This document shows positions 11,048 to 23,109 of a stretch of 64,000 nt of DNA, piece after piece. How positions within the stretch are numbered: position 1 is the first letter of the stretch; each line of letters starts with the position of its first letter. Source of the DNA: Trametes villosa. Taxonomy: Eukaryota > Basidiomycota > Agaricomycetes > Polyporales > Polyporaceae. The stretch is taken from NCBI GenBank assembly GCA_002964805.2, contig PUDQ02000010.1:1550001-1614000 (forward strand). The letters are read 5' to 3'. The position numbers and the translations under genes are program-made. The notes under the pieces were generated by a model, which was given only the letters and a program-made list of their open reading frames with translations, did no database searches and was not told where the DNA came from.

Positions 11048-13283
11048 TCAGAGCTCGATGGTGTCGGGGTAGAAGCGTTTGTCGATGTCGGTTTCGACGC
11101 TGTGGGCCTCTGCTGTCTCTGCGGTGACCTGGATATTGATCTTTGCGGGGCCTACGTCCGGGAGCTACGCGGGTGACGGATCTGTCAGCGTCCACCAAGT
11201 CGCGTCGCGCGAAGGCAGAGGCGCCTCGCGGAAGGCGTACGCACCTGCGGTGCGCCCCACTGCTCGACAGCGGCGCGGCGGTTCGCGCGCGAGATGATGT
11301 TGCGCTCGAACGCCGCGGGGCCGAAGATCTCCACGCCGCGGCTGGCCATCAGCTTGCGGGAGTTCAGACTGGACGGCGCGATCCTGGTTAGAGGCATTGC
11401 GGAACGGAAGGGGGAAGACATGCTCACACGGCGAGGAGTGTGTTCGCATACACTGTTGTGCGGGTGTCACCTTAGGTGTGTGGCGGTATATAGCAAAAGT
11501 AGAGTACTCACGCCGAGTGGCGACGTAGGATACGGCAGCCCAGGTAAACGACTTGGGCTGGGTGATGGCCTGTCGTGGTATGGCATGTCAGTAATCGAAA
11601 ATGGGCATCGCATCGCTCGGAGCGTAGTACGTACCAAGATAGAAGGGATCACGTTGAAGATTCTGCGCGTAGCGTCCGGGGATGAGCAACAGATACGTAA
11701 GGGAATACGATGACGTGGAGAGGTTGTTCTTACCCCGTCATCAATCCTGGGTACAAGATGAGGGTCAGATCGGGTGACAACTCAGAAGCAACTGGCATAC
11801 CGGTGTTCACAACGTAGAGCATGAAGCGGTCGAGCTGGCCGTCCACCCCTTTGGGGCCTAGAATGGGACTCAGAAAGAGCTCTCGCTCAAGGCTCACAAT
11901 AGGACACGCGTACCGTACACATCGCGGCTGCGTCGGAGGGCGACGATGATCGAGCCGGCCAAGAGTATATCCGCACCCGTCGCACACCACATCCCTGCGC
12001 CAAATAGCCACTCGGTGTGGGGCCCGAATCTGCTTAGGTCTCGCAGCTGCGTCCTATGCTAAGGTGAGTTGGGAGGCTAAATGAGGAATCGAGAGTTACT
12101 GACGAGATTACGGTCACAGCTGATGAACAAGGGACCCCAGTGAGCGGAAAGACGATATGCGAGACGGCGCACGAAGATGAAACGCACCGATAGCCATGCC
12201 TAGGAGTACTAGCTCAGTGATCGCGCATATAGTGTGGAACATAGGGGGTGTCGCCTACCTAAGAACGCGGTGAAGCATAGTGACTGGTTGGTGCTACTGT
12301 ATCAGGGGCAGGAGTCAATCGCGAAGCACGATGATGAGACGTACGGCAATGACTGCCGCAATGTGGTACCCGAACCCGACTGAGAACGGATCGTTAACCA
12401 GTGTACTCAGCTGCTGGTGAATGGAAGGGGTTACTTACGTATGGCGACTCTCCGAGCAAAGAAACTTCAGTGATATGTCAGTTGTTGTAGTTGCGTCGTG
12501 AAGTCAAGCATACATACGCCTGGGCAGTCAACGTGATCAAAGCCTAATGTCCGTAAGTTCGAGTACGAATCCGGAGATTGTGGTTGATGAACGAAAACTT
12601 ACCGAGAGTGTGGGTGAAATCTTGTCGAAGAGGAGATCTACTCAGCATGTACGCCCGACGCGCCGCTACGGTCATAAGCAGCTTACCTGAACGGACCTGT
12701 ACCGTGTTCAATACTAGCTCAAGAGAACACTTCACAAATAATACATACCAGATGCCATTCATGAGCGCTATCGGGTTCGAGAAATTCAAGACGAGAGCCC
12801 AGTAGCTGCGAGTCGGGAGGGGTTGTCGGAATCCAGTCATTCCGGAGTTGCATAACGGGAGGACCGTACCAGGTATGCATAAGCAAAGGAACTTGAACGG
12901 TTTCCAATAGCCTTCGAAGAAGCATGTAAGCAACCTAAGCTGGACGGATGGAGAAGAGAGCAGCCGCACATCACAGCAGTCACCTGGGAACGCCGTTCAG
13001 CCAAGTAGTACCGCTCACGAGCTCACGAACATACCAGGGTTCGGATGAAAGTTGTATCCGTAGGATACAAACGCACATAGCGATAGAACTGGATGACACT
13101 GATCCCGTATAGTCTGTCCCGAGGATTGTGGTGAGTATCAGGCAGCAGCTAGTCATTGGGTGAAGGCGTGATGACTTACACAAGGCTGAGGAAGGTACCG
13201 ATTAGATACGCGCCGTATGTTTTCTCGAGTATAGCGGAGGCCTCCGCGAGGCCCGGGATAGTAGCCTGTAGGAGCGACGACAT
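11048..13283 (-). CDS. DUF6534-type seven-helix membrane protein (copy 2)
   Basis: The start at 13283 reads MSSLLQATIPGLAEAS, then LEKTYGAYLIGTFLSLV|, the family N-terminus cut by the usual first intron. The 14-base micro-exon is at 12970-12983 (VTAVM). It is followed by a helix exon with LLETVQVPLLMHT, and the phase-2 intron splits the Cys codon of HTC|YWALVLNFSNPIAL. The C-terminal region reads LNSRKLMASRGVEIF, then RNIISRANRRAAVEQW, a last intron, and a tail with INIQVTAETAEAH that ends TIEL at 11048-11050. Function is unknown; the topology suggests a plasma-membrane or endomembrane seven-helix protein. It forms a tandem pair with the next copy upstream: stops are 3729 bp apart and the 3' flanks are shared. 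Confidence 0.85.
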
Positions 13284-13689
13284 TTCTACTGTGCGAGCCT
13301 CGAGAGGGCCTGGCCGTATATCACCCGTAGTGGTGGAGATGAGGTCAGATGCTTTAAGGCGACTCTCGAGGTGTTGATCAACCTAGTCAGGGCAATGATA
13401 TCATGGGTCAGCGATATCGGAACGCACGGCTGCATCCCTGGACACCGAGGCATCTGAGAAGCAGAGCTCTCGAAGTCACATCGCCACGCAGCCACAGGCA
13501 GCCACGCCCGTCAACGGAAAGCACCTGTGGCTGGCTGGCGCGATGTTGAGACCATCATCATGCAATTCGGGTACACATCGTGGCAACTAGCTTCCCGGGT
13601 ATAAGCTTATCGCATAGCCTAATGCCCCGGGATGGGACTCAATACACCCGTTGCAGAGTAGGAACACTTGCATTGGCCTTCAAAACCTT

Positions 13690-14290
13690 TCAATTCACGA
13701 CTCAGTAGACTGCCGGCGCGCTTTCGGGTTCTCTGTAGCGTCAATGATAAGTGCAGAAGAAGATGAGATGTTAGCGAAGCAGATGGAGGCGTTGACATGG
13801 TGGGAATGAGAGTGCTGCGCGACTCGGAGTCCTGTGCTTCCAGTAGAAAGCGGTGCCAAGATGAATACACCCGCAAGCCGCAAGCCGCGCGACAGCGCAT
13901 CGACTCGAGCCCTCCCAAAAGCTTTCCTGTTATGAAGGAACGTTATGCTCACTCACCCAAGAGCCAGAGTTGCTCGCGTCCTCTCCGGGACGCAAGCGCC
14001 GTTGAGTCTGCAATTCTGCAGCCCACCACTTCGCCAGATCCCTTGATATGAAAGACACTGCGCTCGGCCTTGATGATAGTCCTGATTCGGGGCTCTATGA
14101 AAGTGATAATGAGCTTCTTTTAGATCCGGGCTCCGCACAATACCCACGGAAAACGATGAACAGTCATTTTGTGAGTTTGCGATGACTGCTGCGGCGCGAT
14201 GGCGCAGAAGATGTCTCCTGCGGTTTGCATTCGGCAATTTCGGTCCCTGCCAGATAATATTGCGAGCGCGCGCCGGATGGACGTTGAGGG
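13690..14290 (-). repeat. Diverged copy of DUF6534 3' end and downstream flank
   Basis: This segment matches 18030-18640 in the same order: a GATGAGA-GTTAGC block, an AAGCTYTTGG block, GGACGCR-GCG-TTGAGTC, TCCCTTGATATG, and finally the C-terminal coding piece around GAAGATGTCTCC. It is an old duplication of the 3' end of DUF6534 copy 4 plus about 450 bases downstream. Similarity is patchy and judged by eye. Confidence 0.55.
14165..14290 (-). pseudogene. Truncated DUF6534 C-terminus
   Basis: The minus strand reads MQTAGDIFCAIAPQQSSQTH, which aligns with TQTTGDIFLAVIPQQSSQT of the gene ending at 18486. No upstream membrane exons of this type are found before the next intact gene begins its 3' flank, so only the tail was copied or retained. 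Confidence 0.6.
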
Positions 14291-14776
14291 GGAGAGCTCG
14301 AATCGGACGGGGCCGAGGGAGGGGGCATTGCGAACGAGAAAGAACGTGGGTCGCCAGGGGATCGACGTGCCGCAGGAACGGGGAAAGAGAGAGGAAGGGA
14401 GAGGGAACCTCGAGGCAGCCGCAAGGACAACTCGGGCGACACGGACAGGTAACCGTGTTCCTCCCTTCGCGGTCTGTCCACAAATGGCTTTTAGACAAGC
14501 GACTCTGCAGGCAGATTACTCGTCTTGAAACTACTTTCCGTGGTGGCGGCGTGCAGAGTTCAGCGGTCTCCGAGCTTGTCCTGATGCGTGCATGCGGTGA
14601 ATTCGAGATTCGACAGTATAAGTTACGGCGCTAGATCTTACACACACTCCTACATATTAGACCGAAACAGTCGTGATAACACCTACGTCTTCGCAATAAA
14701 GTTAAACGAGAGCGATAGCATCGGAACAGAGAGCGTGTTTGCAAACGAGGGGAGGCGATGTTGATGAAACATCGCC

Positions 14777-16955
14777 TCAGATTGTGTTGGGGTAGTAGCG
14801 CTTGTCGAGGTCCGCGTCGGCCTCCATCTCGGCCGTGACCTGGATGCTGATTTTTGCGGGGCCTGTGTCAGGGAGCTGCGCAGAACCAGACTGTCAGCAG
14901 AGGCGCGGAAGGGAGCGGCGAAAGTGAGCGGCGAGAGGCACACGCACTCGTGGTGCGCCCAACTGCTCGACAGCGGCGAGGTGATTTGCGCGGGAGATGA
15001 TGTTGCGCTCAAACGCGGCGGGGCCGAAGATCTCCACACCGCGGCTGACCATCAGCTTGCGGGAGTTCAGGCTGGATGGTGTAACGCTGATCAGAGAGGC
15101 GCCGCGGGACGGGACGGGCAGGGTGGGCTTACACGGCGAGGAGAGTATTCGCATAGACTAGTACGAAGGTGCCGCGTTAGGAGGATGGCTGTGTGGAAGA
15201 AGCATCTAAGACTTACGCCGAGTAGCAACATAGGACACGGCGGCCCAGGTGAACGACCTGGGGTCGGCGGTAGCCTACAGCAGCGTCGCATGTCAGCTCT
15301 GAAAGGAATGCATCGTAGGGCTCGGTACATACCAGTATAGACGGAATCATGTTGAATATCCTGTACCCAACACAAGGTGAGCAACGGTATCATCACAAGG
15401 GAACGCTCGCCGTCCTTACCCCGTCATCAATCCTGGGCGTGGGTTGAGATCTCGAACGTGTGCAGCGACAGGACACAGACGACATACCAGTATTCACGAC
15501 GTAGAGCATAAAGCGATCCGTCTGACCATCGACGCCTTTGGGACCTGAGGTGGGTATCAGACTCACAGCCTCGCACCAAACCTGCAATACGGAGCGCGTA
15601 CCGTACGCATCGCGACTACGCCGGAGCGCCACTATGATGGAGCCCGCCAAGAGAATGTCGGCGCCCGTCGCAAACCACAGGCCAGCGCCGAACAGCCACT
15701 CCGTGTTGGGCCCGAAGTTCTCGAGGTTGTGAAGCTGCGTCCTGTGTGGAGGTGAGCTGGAGAGCTAACCAGGAGTCGAGAAGAGACACTGACGCGACTA
15801 CGGTGACGGCTAATGAGGGGGGCATCTCCGTCAACGATGAGGTGATGGGATAGCATGCGAAAGTGCGACATACCGATGGCCATGCCTGGAGATATCAAAC
15901 GAGCTCAGTGGTCGAGCCAAATACCAAGACGACGGGGGATGAGCTCACCTAGGAAGGCAGCCAAGCATAGAGACTGATGTACACATTTAGAACGAGCTCG
16001 GCCGGAAGCAGGGAGTCGGGACGTACTGCGACAATGACAACAACCTTGTACCCAAAGCCGACTACGAGTGATAGTCGGACGTTGAGCGTACGCGACGATA
16101 ATCTCGGGCTGAGTACGTACGTATAGCGACTCTCCGAGCGAAGAACCTGCAGCAATTTGTTAGTTGCGGGCATAGTATCTCACCGATGTGTGCACGTACG
16201 TTTGGGCGGCCAGCGTAATCAAAGCCTATGCAGTAATGAGCATTCTTTGCGCTGGAGGAGTACGAGAATGGGAAAAGGGCGTACCGAGAGCGTAGGCGCA
16301 ATCTTGGGGAGGGATAGGCTTGCCTTCAGTATCGCCGCTGAAGGCAGTACTATGTTCTGGAGCAGCGTACCTGAACGGACCTGAACCACTCTGAGTATGA
16401 TTCTCCATGCGTGATCCACAAGTGAGACGTACCATACACCCTTCGTAAGTGCTACGGGGTCGAAGTAATGCGAGACGAGAGCCCAGTAACTAGGAGCAAT
16501 CTCAGGACGCGTGCGCTTCAGATATGCAATATACTCGGCGTACCAGGAATGCATGAGCAGAGGAACTTGCACAGTTTCCAGAAGCCTGATTAGGGGGCCT
16601 ATTAGCGTCACAAATCGGGCGAGGGTAAGGAGAAGCCGCACATCACAGCAACTACCTGTGAACAACATTCAGCCAAGTACGGCATACGAGAGAGCTCCTT
16701 GCAGACGTACCAGAGTTCGGATGAAGGCCGCATCCGTAGGATACAGACGCACATAGCGATAGAACTGAAGAAGGCTAATACCGTATAGTCTAACCCGCCC
16801 GCGGTTGTCAATACTTAGCGCGAGCTGCTGCTGGAAGAGACGACGGCTTACACAAGGCTGAAGAACGTGCCGACCAGATATGCGCCGTAAGTCTTTTCGA
16901 GCGTAGCAGAGGCTTCCGCAAGCAGAGGCTCCAGTGCGGCCGGAGACAACGACAT
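14777..16955 (-). CDS. DUF6534-type seven-helix membrane protein (copy 3)
   Basis: This is the closest relative of the copy at 11.0-13.3 kb. The start at 16955 reads MSLSPAALEPLLAEASATL, then EKTYGAYLVGTFFSLV| before the first intron. The micro-exon is at 16642-16655 (VVAVM). It joins to LLETVQVPLLMHS, and the Cys-splitting intron gives HSC|YWALVSHYFDPVAL. C-terminal blocks are LNSRKLMVSRGVEIF and FERNIISRANHLAAVEQ, then a tail exon with AKISIQVTAEMEAD ending in YYPNTI at 14777-14779. The 3' flank (14640-14776) repeats that of its neighbour, so a unit of about 3.7 kb was duplicated in tandem. All expected exons are open; I see no break. Confidence 0.87.
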
Positions 16956-17290
16956 ATCTGCCGCGAGAGGCGGGCTGGCCGAGGGGTTCCTGTGGTGGTG
17001 GGGACGGGGCAAGACGCGTTGTGGCGAGTACCTATATTCGATCGCCCTTGATCAACGCCCCTGGGAAATGGATCTCATGGGTAAGCGATATCAGAACGAA
17101 GGGGCAGTCTTTGGTCACCGAGGCGTACGAGGCGGGATGAGAAGCCGGGCTCTCGACGAATCATGGTGCCCGTTCTCGCCGAGTCTCCACGCCCATCACC
17201 GAGAGCCGCCCGTGGCTGTTTCCGCATCAGAGACGCAGACACGAGCTACGAGTTCCATCACGCGGCTCGGCCGGACATAGGCATCGAAAT

Positions 17291-17849
17291 ACAGTCGACA
17301 CCGTTATAACCCATACCTTTTGGGAAGGGCCCCAAGGTATGGGTTATCACAGGATATGGGTTACCAGAGTTAGCGCCCGTCTGGCGCCCACGTACCGCCT
17401 ACCAAGCGCCACTTGAGTAAGGGTCGGGCGCGGCCAGAAATCCACTGTACTCCATTTGAGCAAGCTGTTTTGCATAGTAAAGTCTCTGTTGAGACCCCTT
17501 GGCCACCAGAATTGATCAGTGGAGGGTATATTGGTGAGCGACGTTGCGCGCTTCCACAGGCGCCTAAACGCCGGAGGACCGGAATGCCCTCGCTGTTATC
17601 GCAAATACCTGTTTCAGGCGCAAAGTATGGATCTCGATGAGCAAATGCCATCGTTCAGTCAGTAAACTGCCTTATGAGGTCCCATAAACCTATGGGTTTT
17701 TCCTCCAAATAGGTATGGGGTATGGGGTTTGACAGGATCATGGGTTATGGGGTCGATTTCCCCCTTTCCCGAGTCGGGAAGGCCAAAAAGCTATGGGTTT
17801 TTACAGGTTATGGGTTATGGGGGGTATGGGTTATAACGGTGTCGACTGT
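17291..17849. mobile_element. Inverted-repeat element (MITE), 559 bp, 27-bp perfect ends
   Basis: The left end 17291-17317 begins ACAGTCGACACCGTTATAAC. The right end 17823-17849 is its exact reverse complement over 27 bases. Near the ends, mainly the right one, a TATGGGTTAT-like motif recurs (17337, 17353, 17690, 17712, 17741, 17790, 17806, 17825). The core at about 17360-17660 has no transposase frame. A target duplication is not clear; the ends contain the palindromes GTCGAC and TTATAA, either of which could hide one. It sits between DUF6534 copies 3 and 4. Superfamily is undetermined. Confidence 0.8.
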
Positions 17850-18485
17850 AAGCTCCTGGGGAAACTTTCCGGATTGCCTAACGACCGAGAATGTGAGAAG
17901 CCTCCTCGCCGAACAATATTACGGCGTCATAGGCCCACATCGCACCGAAGCGTCTCCGACACTCCGCGGCGCCAGGCATTCAGTACTTCAGTTCCTGGAG
18001 GTATGCCGGTGTGCTTCAGTGTTCTGTAGATCCGAACGTCAAGCTGAGCGTGATGTTCTCGAAGATGAGAAGTTAGCAGAGCCAACAGAGCCGCCGACGC
18101 GATGGATCGTGGTGAAGACATAGATGTAGTCGCCACGCCGCATGCGGGCCAAGGCTGCGGTCACGGCGGTGCAACGATGCAGCTGTAAGCGCCCGTCGAA
18201 GTGTGCAAGCTTCAATACTTTGTTGGCGAAGCTTGTTGAGCGTCGAAAACCCACAGTATGGAGGCAACCAAGAGCTTCGCCCTATCAATAGCAAAATACA
18301 CCCTCACACTGGAAAGTCAATATCGATCGTGGCTCTCGCGGGACGCGTGCGTTGTTGAGTCCGAAGCTCGCCAGACCATGGCCTCGTTACCCCGTCCCTT
18401 GATATGGATGAGGCTTCGCTCGCTGTGGGGAGTTCCGATGTGGAGCTATTTCAGCGTGTTGGTAAACGCGATGAGTACACAACTG
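17850..18485. repeat. Downstream flank of DUF6534 copy 4, duplicated at 13.7 kb
   Basis: This holds the better-preserved partner of the 13690-14170 segment. Open frames on both strands are short and the two copies do not keep a common reading frame, so the segment is probably non-coding 3' flank. Confidence 0.45.
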
Positions 18486-20556
18486 TCAGTCTGATGCAGT
18501 ACGCACTGAAGACAGAGGGCGCGGGCCGTTTCCGGCGAGAGTCTGAGACGACTGCTGAGGTATGACGGCGAGGAAGATGTCTCCCGTCGTTTGCGTTCGG
18601 GTTTCGGAGTCCATCGCCGCGCGCGCCGACCGGCGGGCGTTCAGTCTTTTAGGACGTATAGTGAGTATGCAACCGGATAGGATACTTAGTGCTAGCCCCA
18701 GGCTTGTGAGAACTCACGCAGCCATGACGGAGTTGATGTAGACTGGAGATACTTATTAGCACGACCGCGCTGAGTGCGCGATGATAGCATATGCTCTCTG
18801 ACCTTTGACGCATACCAGGTCGAGAGCACCGAACAACAGGTTATTTGGGAACACGAGAGCCTGAAATACGCCTCAGAATATTTCGGGCTCTCGCGCACGA
18901 TCAGGGAACTTACGCTCATGAAGCATATCATCGCGAACACCCTCGTCCCGCGATGCGGCCGGTTAGCGTAGGGCTGGTGTTTATGTATCAAACTCACAGT
19001 GTGATGAGTCCTAGATCGCACGTTAGTGTTCAGCTAGCCTGACGTAAAGTATAGTAGCGTACCCGTGCATATGGCGTATGCGGTAAGGAGGTCGAGGACG
19101 GAGTTCATTCTGTAGAGTGCGCGCTCAGCGCTCAGTCCCGAAACTATATTGCATCTTGAAGATCACTTACTTTTTGAATCCTGTCCGGCTGCGATGTAAA
19201 GCGACTACCAGAACAGTCGTCATGATGGCGTCCGCGAAGATAACGACTCCGTAGCCTCCAGATTGCAGCCACTAGGAAGAGCATAAGAGGGGAAGGCTCT
19301 TTTCCGACGAAGGTGTGCTTACCGAGTAATCGTTGAGCTTATGTACATTCGTCGTCCTGAACCTAGGGTTGGCAACGATTCAGCGAGCGCCACACGTAGA
19401 GGCATGGACGCAAGGTCGTTTACGCAATCACAGTGAACGCTATATGGTAGAAGTCGGCTGCTGCTTCCACGACGTTTAAGATGGCACTTACCTATAGCGG
19501 CGGCTGGACGTAACGACGCGATTGACATTGCACGATGAGTACGAGAACTCCACTATAGTAGTACGAGACCTACTGAGCTCCACGGCGAACATGCCACCCT
19601 ACGGTTGTATGAGTAACACGCAATACACGACTCGGGAAGAGACGACGTGCACGCACTGTGTACTTGACGAGCGGCTGGTACATCTTGTCCACTACCGAAG
19701 AGGTCAGGTCATAGTAGAACACGCCGTTTGCGCAGCACTTGCCCATGTAGACTCGCCGCGCGAAGAATCTGCGGGGCGACTTGAGCATAGATGGTGCGAA
19801 GGTTCAGCATTAAAGTCCTACAATTGACAGACAACGATGACGACTCCCTGAATAACGGATGGTCAGTACGAACCAGCACGCGAGAGGCCGCATCATCAGC
19901 ATTACCGTCGTCACTGGTTGTAGCTATACAACCCGCAGGGCATCAGTGGTATTCGTAAAGCACACACCGATGCATGCGTACACTAAGTGACCTTTGGAAG
20001 ATCCTGTGAGAAGAATGCGACGTCGGAATAGGTGATGCATACCAGAGGGGATCCGAGAGACGATCGGGCCGGAAGAACTTCGTCACGAGAGTGCTATAGC
20101 TAGTGCCGCAGACGTGGGTGCCCAGTCTCCGGCATATTGTGGAGATGTCGTACCTAGTATGCATCGCCAGCACCGTGTGTAGGGCATCGAGAATACTGAA
20201 ACGTTTTGCGTCAGTATCCCGATCTCCTTCTACGAAGAGCGTGAATTGCGACTTACACTAGTCCTGCTACCTGCACGGCGACTTCAGCCTCGATCCTGTA
20301 TACGCCACGCTCTTGCTCACGTAGCAGTCAACGAGCGGATTATTAGGCCCGTGGTGGTATACATATTGATAGACTTGGTGCAACGCTAAACCGTACAAGC
20401 TGAAAGGCGGTGTTAGTCTCGGCGCGCGCTTCGAGGGCTCGGCGGAAGCACTTACATTAGGGTGATAAACGTGCAGACGAGAAGAGCCCCGTACGCGGGG
20501 CCTAGAGCAGCACGAGGAGTTAGAAGATCATTCGAAACTTCTGCAGTGGAGCTCAT
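18486..20556 (-). CDS. DUF6534-type seven-helix membrane protein (copy 4)
   Basis: The start at 20556 reads MSSTAEVSNDLLTPRAAL, then GPAYGALLVCTFITLM| and the first intron. The 14-base micro-exon lies at 20257-20270 (VAGLV). Next comes ILDALHTVLAMHT, and the Cys-position intron gives HTS|YSTLVTKFFRPDRL, with Ser where relatives have Cys. Later exons encode VLVVALHRSRTGFKK, a FAMICFMS helix, FPNNLLFGALDLVCVK and VYINSVMAA. The tail has LNARRSARAAMDSETRTQT and GDIFLAVIPQQSSQT, ending at 18486-18488. It is a different subtype from copies 2 and 3. A truncated copy of its 3' end lies at 14.2 kb. Confidence 0.85.
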
Positions 20557-21846
20557 CGAAGTAGAAGTGGAGTTAATGGGAGTGGAAACGCGGGACGCTC
20601 GCGCGCGCGTCCTATCTAAATAGAGCGGTACCCCATGAGACGTCTGGCGTCTCGACCGTCAGATTGTAAGGTTCACGGATGTCGACGTCCGCAGGGTCCA
20701 CCGGCGAGCCGGTGAAGTCGGAACGCATCGCTAGTACCGCCTAGCGTGTCCATATATTCTCACATAAAAGACCCTGAAGCACTCACGTTCTGTACGAAGT
20801 GCTGAAGAGAGTTTGAGGCGGGGAGGGGCGTTGGCAGGTACGAGCAAAATCGCGTACGTAAAATGGCACAGGCGAGGCCCACAGGCGACAGGTGGTACGG
20901 AGAACTGCAGGAAGGTGTTGGTCGTGAAAGCGGATTCGGAAGTATGGCTCACATTGTGGATAATCATTTGCAATATTAGGTGTCGATACTGCCACCGTCC
21001 ACATACAGAAGGGCCAGGAGCTGAGTCGCTGCAGCGATTGTGGGGAGGAGGTGGCGGAGCCCGTTGAGACGCCGTTGTGCCAGGGCTGCGGCATACCCGA
21101 AACGAGCTGCGACGGCTCAAGCCACAGTAACCGTCTTGATTGTGGCGGCCGTGGCATATTTAGATATTCATACCTTCACCCGCAAAGAGAACACCGCGAT
21201 AACGAATTCGGGAAGGCCGAGGGCGTCCAGGAGACCTACTGGCCGCGTCAACAGTACATCACTCGAAGGAGAAGTAGTGGAAGGTCCGTCAAGCCTCAAC
21301 TCCCGTCCACGGGGGAGGGTCCACGGCGTCAACCGTCGCGACGTGCCAGCGTCCCGCTGGTTCAAGTGGGCGGTGCATGGCGCACGCCACACATCCACTG
21401 GGCGCAGTGGCGGGTGCGGTTGCGGTCTCGGCGAGGAATGTGGCTTCGGGCTGAGATGCAGGTAGCGGGCCTTGCCGCGACGCTGGATGAAGACAGGCGC
21501 CGCAGTCTGTGCGTTCTCAATGACCTGAAGCGCCTCAGCGCCCAATATGCATTATCAGACAGGGGACGAAGGGGGTAAGGGACGATACCGCTGTATATCC
21601 AGGCTGCTGGCACTGGGGAAGCACTAAGCGGACGTGCGGGCGAGACAGGGAAGGCGCATGTGTCGTGCGGCATCACATTCGAAGCTCTCATCCGCTGTCC
21701 GGGAGACCTATGGTCCGTGACGGGTCTTCAGGAAGAGAAGGCGTTAGATATGAGCGGACTAGCCGCGCTACAGTCGGTCGATGACCACGCTGCGCAGGGA
21801 GCGCATATCGTCCGACCTTGCACTATCAATGCCGAGCTACGTCTCC
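20557..21846. other. Region without recognisable gene
   Basis: Apart from the promoter of DUF6534 copy 4, several overlapping frames are open (for example plus 21051-21578, 175 codons; minus 20731-21157). Their translations are basic or proline-rich with no domain, and both strands are open at once, which is typical of GC-rich spacer. Confidence 0.4.
20615..20622 (-). promoter_or_regulatory. TATA-like box of DUF6534 copy 4
   Basis: The minus strand reads TATTTAGA about 60 bases before the ATG at 20556. Confidence 0.3.
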
Positions 21847-23109
21847 CTAGGCGGGCAGGGTTTTCTCCGCGTGCTTGAGGATCCAGGATGTGCACTGGTC
21901 CATGAACTTTTCCTTGATGCCCTCGGGCTCGTGAAACAGTTCATGGTATGCATCCTAGGAGGGCACGGCTTCAGTATCCCGCGGAAGGTATATAGCAGAC
22001 TCGAAGACCGCCGATACGTACTTCATACGCTATAAACGTCTTGTCGTCCGCGTCGAGCTTCTCGACGAACTGTTGGGCAGCGGTGAAGGATGTAACCTGA
22101 CGGACAAGTCAGCGTTGTAGCAACTTCGCCACGGTCGAGATAATCAACCTTGTCAAGGGTGCCGTGCAGGAGCAAGATCTGTGCACGATCGCTCGTAAAT
22201 GAATGCAAGCAATATCTGTCGGTTAGGCTCACCGGGAGATTGCGCGGATAGTTGTGATGTTCCTTGTCCCAAATGTGCTCGCCCTATATGTGGTGCGTCA
22301 ATGGGGCTCGTTTCTTCGAAGCGCAGGCGGTCGTACAACATCCAGCATGTCCGTAAGGGCCTTCAGCGATCCCTTCTGTAGAGCATATACATCCGTCTTC
22401 ACCGCCGCTTGCACGACGGGGTTGCGAGTGAGATTCTAACAGAGCCCGGTTAATAGGCATGAGCCGGTCTGATAACCAGGATGGCGCCGCTCACCTCGGC
22501 CGGTATGGGCGCGTCAATGACGAGGTACGGAGTGACTGCGCTTGCCTTCCTGACGATATACCTGAGCGCCTTCGACTTCACGAGGTGCTGGTATAAGAGA
22601 GTTCCAGACGTGATCACGCCGGATAGCAAAGCGACTGCATCTTCTGAGGGTGGTGACGAGGGTCGAGTTACGAACGACAGCACAAGGGCACCACCCTAGA
22701 GAAGCGTCAACTTACCTCTGTCTCCGTCGGTGTACTACGTAACACGTACCATGGAGTTGCCCAATGCAAAGATAGGAAGGGTGGGGTACTCCCTCCGGAG
22801 GTACCTCAACCACCACTCGAGGTCGAGAAGCCCGTCGCGAAGAGTAGTCTTCCCGAACGCGCTTCCTGGGCTTCTGTTGGCCCGGTCGAGCGCCGTCCGG
22901 CCGTAGCCGCGCTGGTCATATGCGAAGGTGGTGATGCCGTTGGTCGCGCATACGCCGTGCGCCCACTCGTAGCGTCCTATGTGCTCTGAGAAGCCGTGGA
23001 CGAATATGACGATGGCACGGGGGTTGGGCGCCGCGTAAGTGCGGGTGTAGAACTTGGTTCCGTCGCGGCCGGGGAGCCAAGTCTCTGCGTAGGCTTGCGC
23101 ACTCTCCAT
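21847..23109 (-). CDS. Monoacylglycerol lipase-type hydrolase with GNSMGG elbow
   Basis: Paralogue of the gene at 4.4-5.7 kb, about 310 residues. It begins MESAQAYAETWLPGRDGTKF at 23109, followed by HGFSEHIGRYEWAH and DQRGYGRT. The nucleophile elbow reads GNSM|GGALVLSF, with the same intron after the Met codon. Here Asn replaces the His that precedes Ser in the GHSMGG of most family members. The acid region reads HGTLDK|VTSFTAAQ across an intron, the catalytic His is in DAYHELFHEP, and the end is ILKHAEKTLPA with stop at 21847-21849. It lacks the Ala/Pro-rich tail of its paralogue. No signal peptide is seen. It lies between DUF6534 genes on the same strand. Activity is likely because Ser, Asp and His are all present. 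Confidence 0.88.

Noticed and set aside
12800..12900. An apparent extra loop of 20-30 residues between helices 3 and 4 in copies 2-6 (for example MHTWYGPPVMQLRND before the SYWALV motif)
   Set aside because: It is an unspliced intron. Donor GTACGG or GTAAGT and acceptor CAG/TAG remove it, and every copy then reads H-x-C/S/T-Y-x-x-LV as in the rest of the family.
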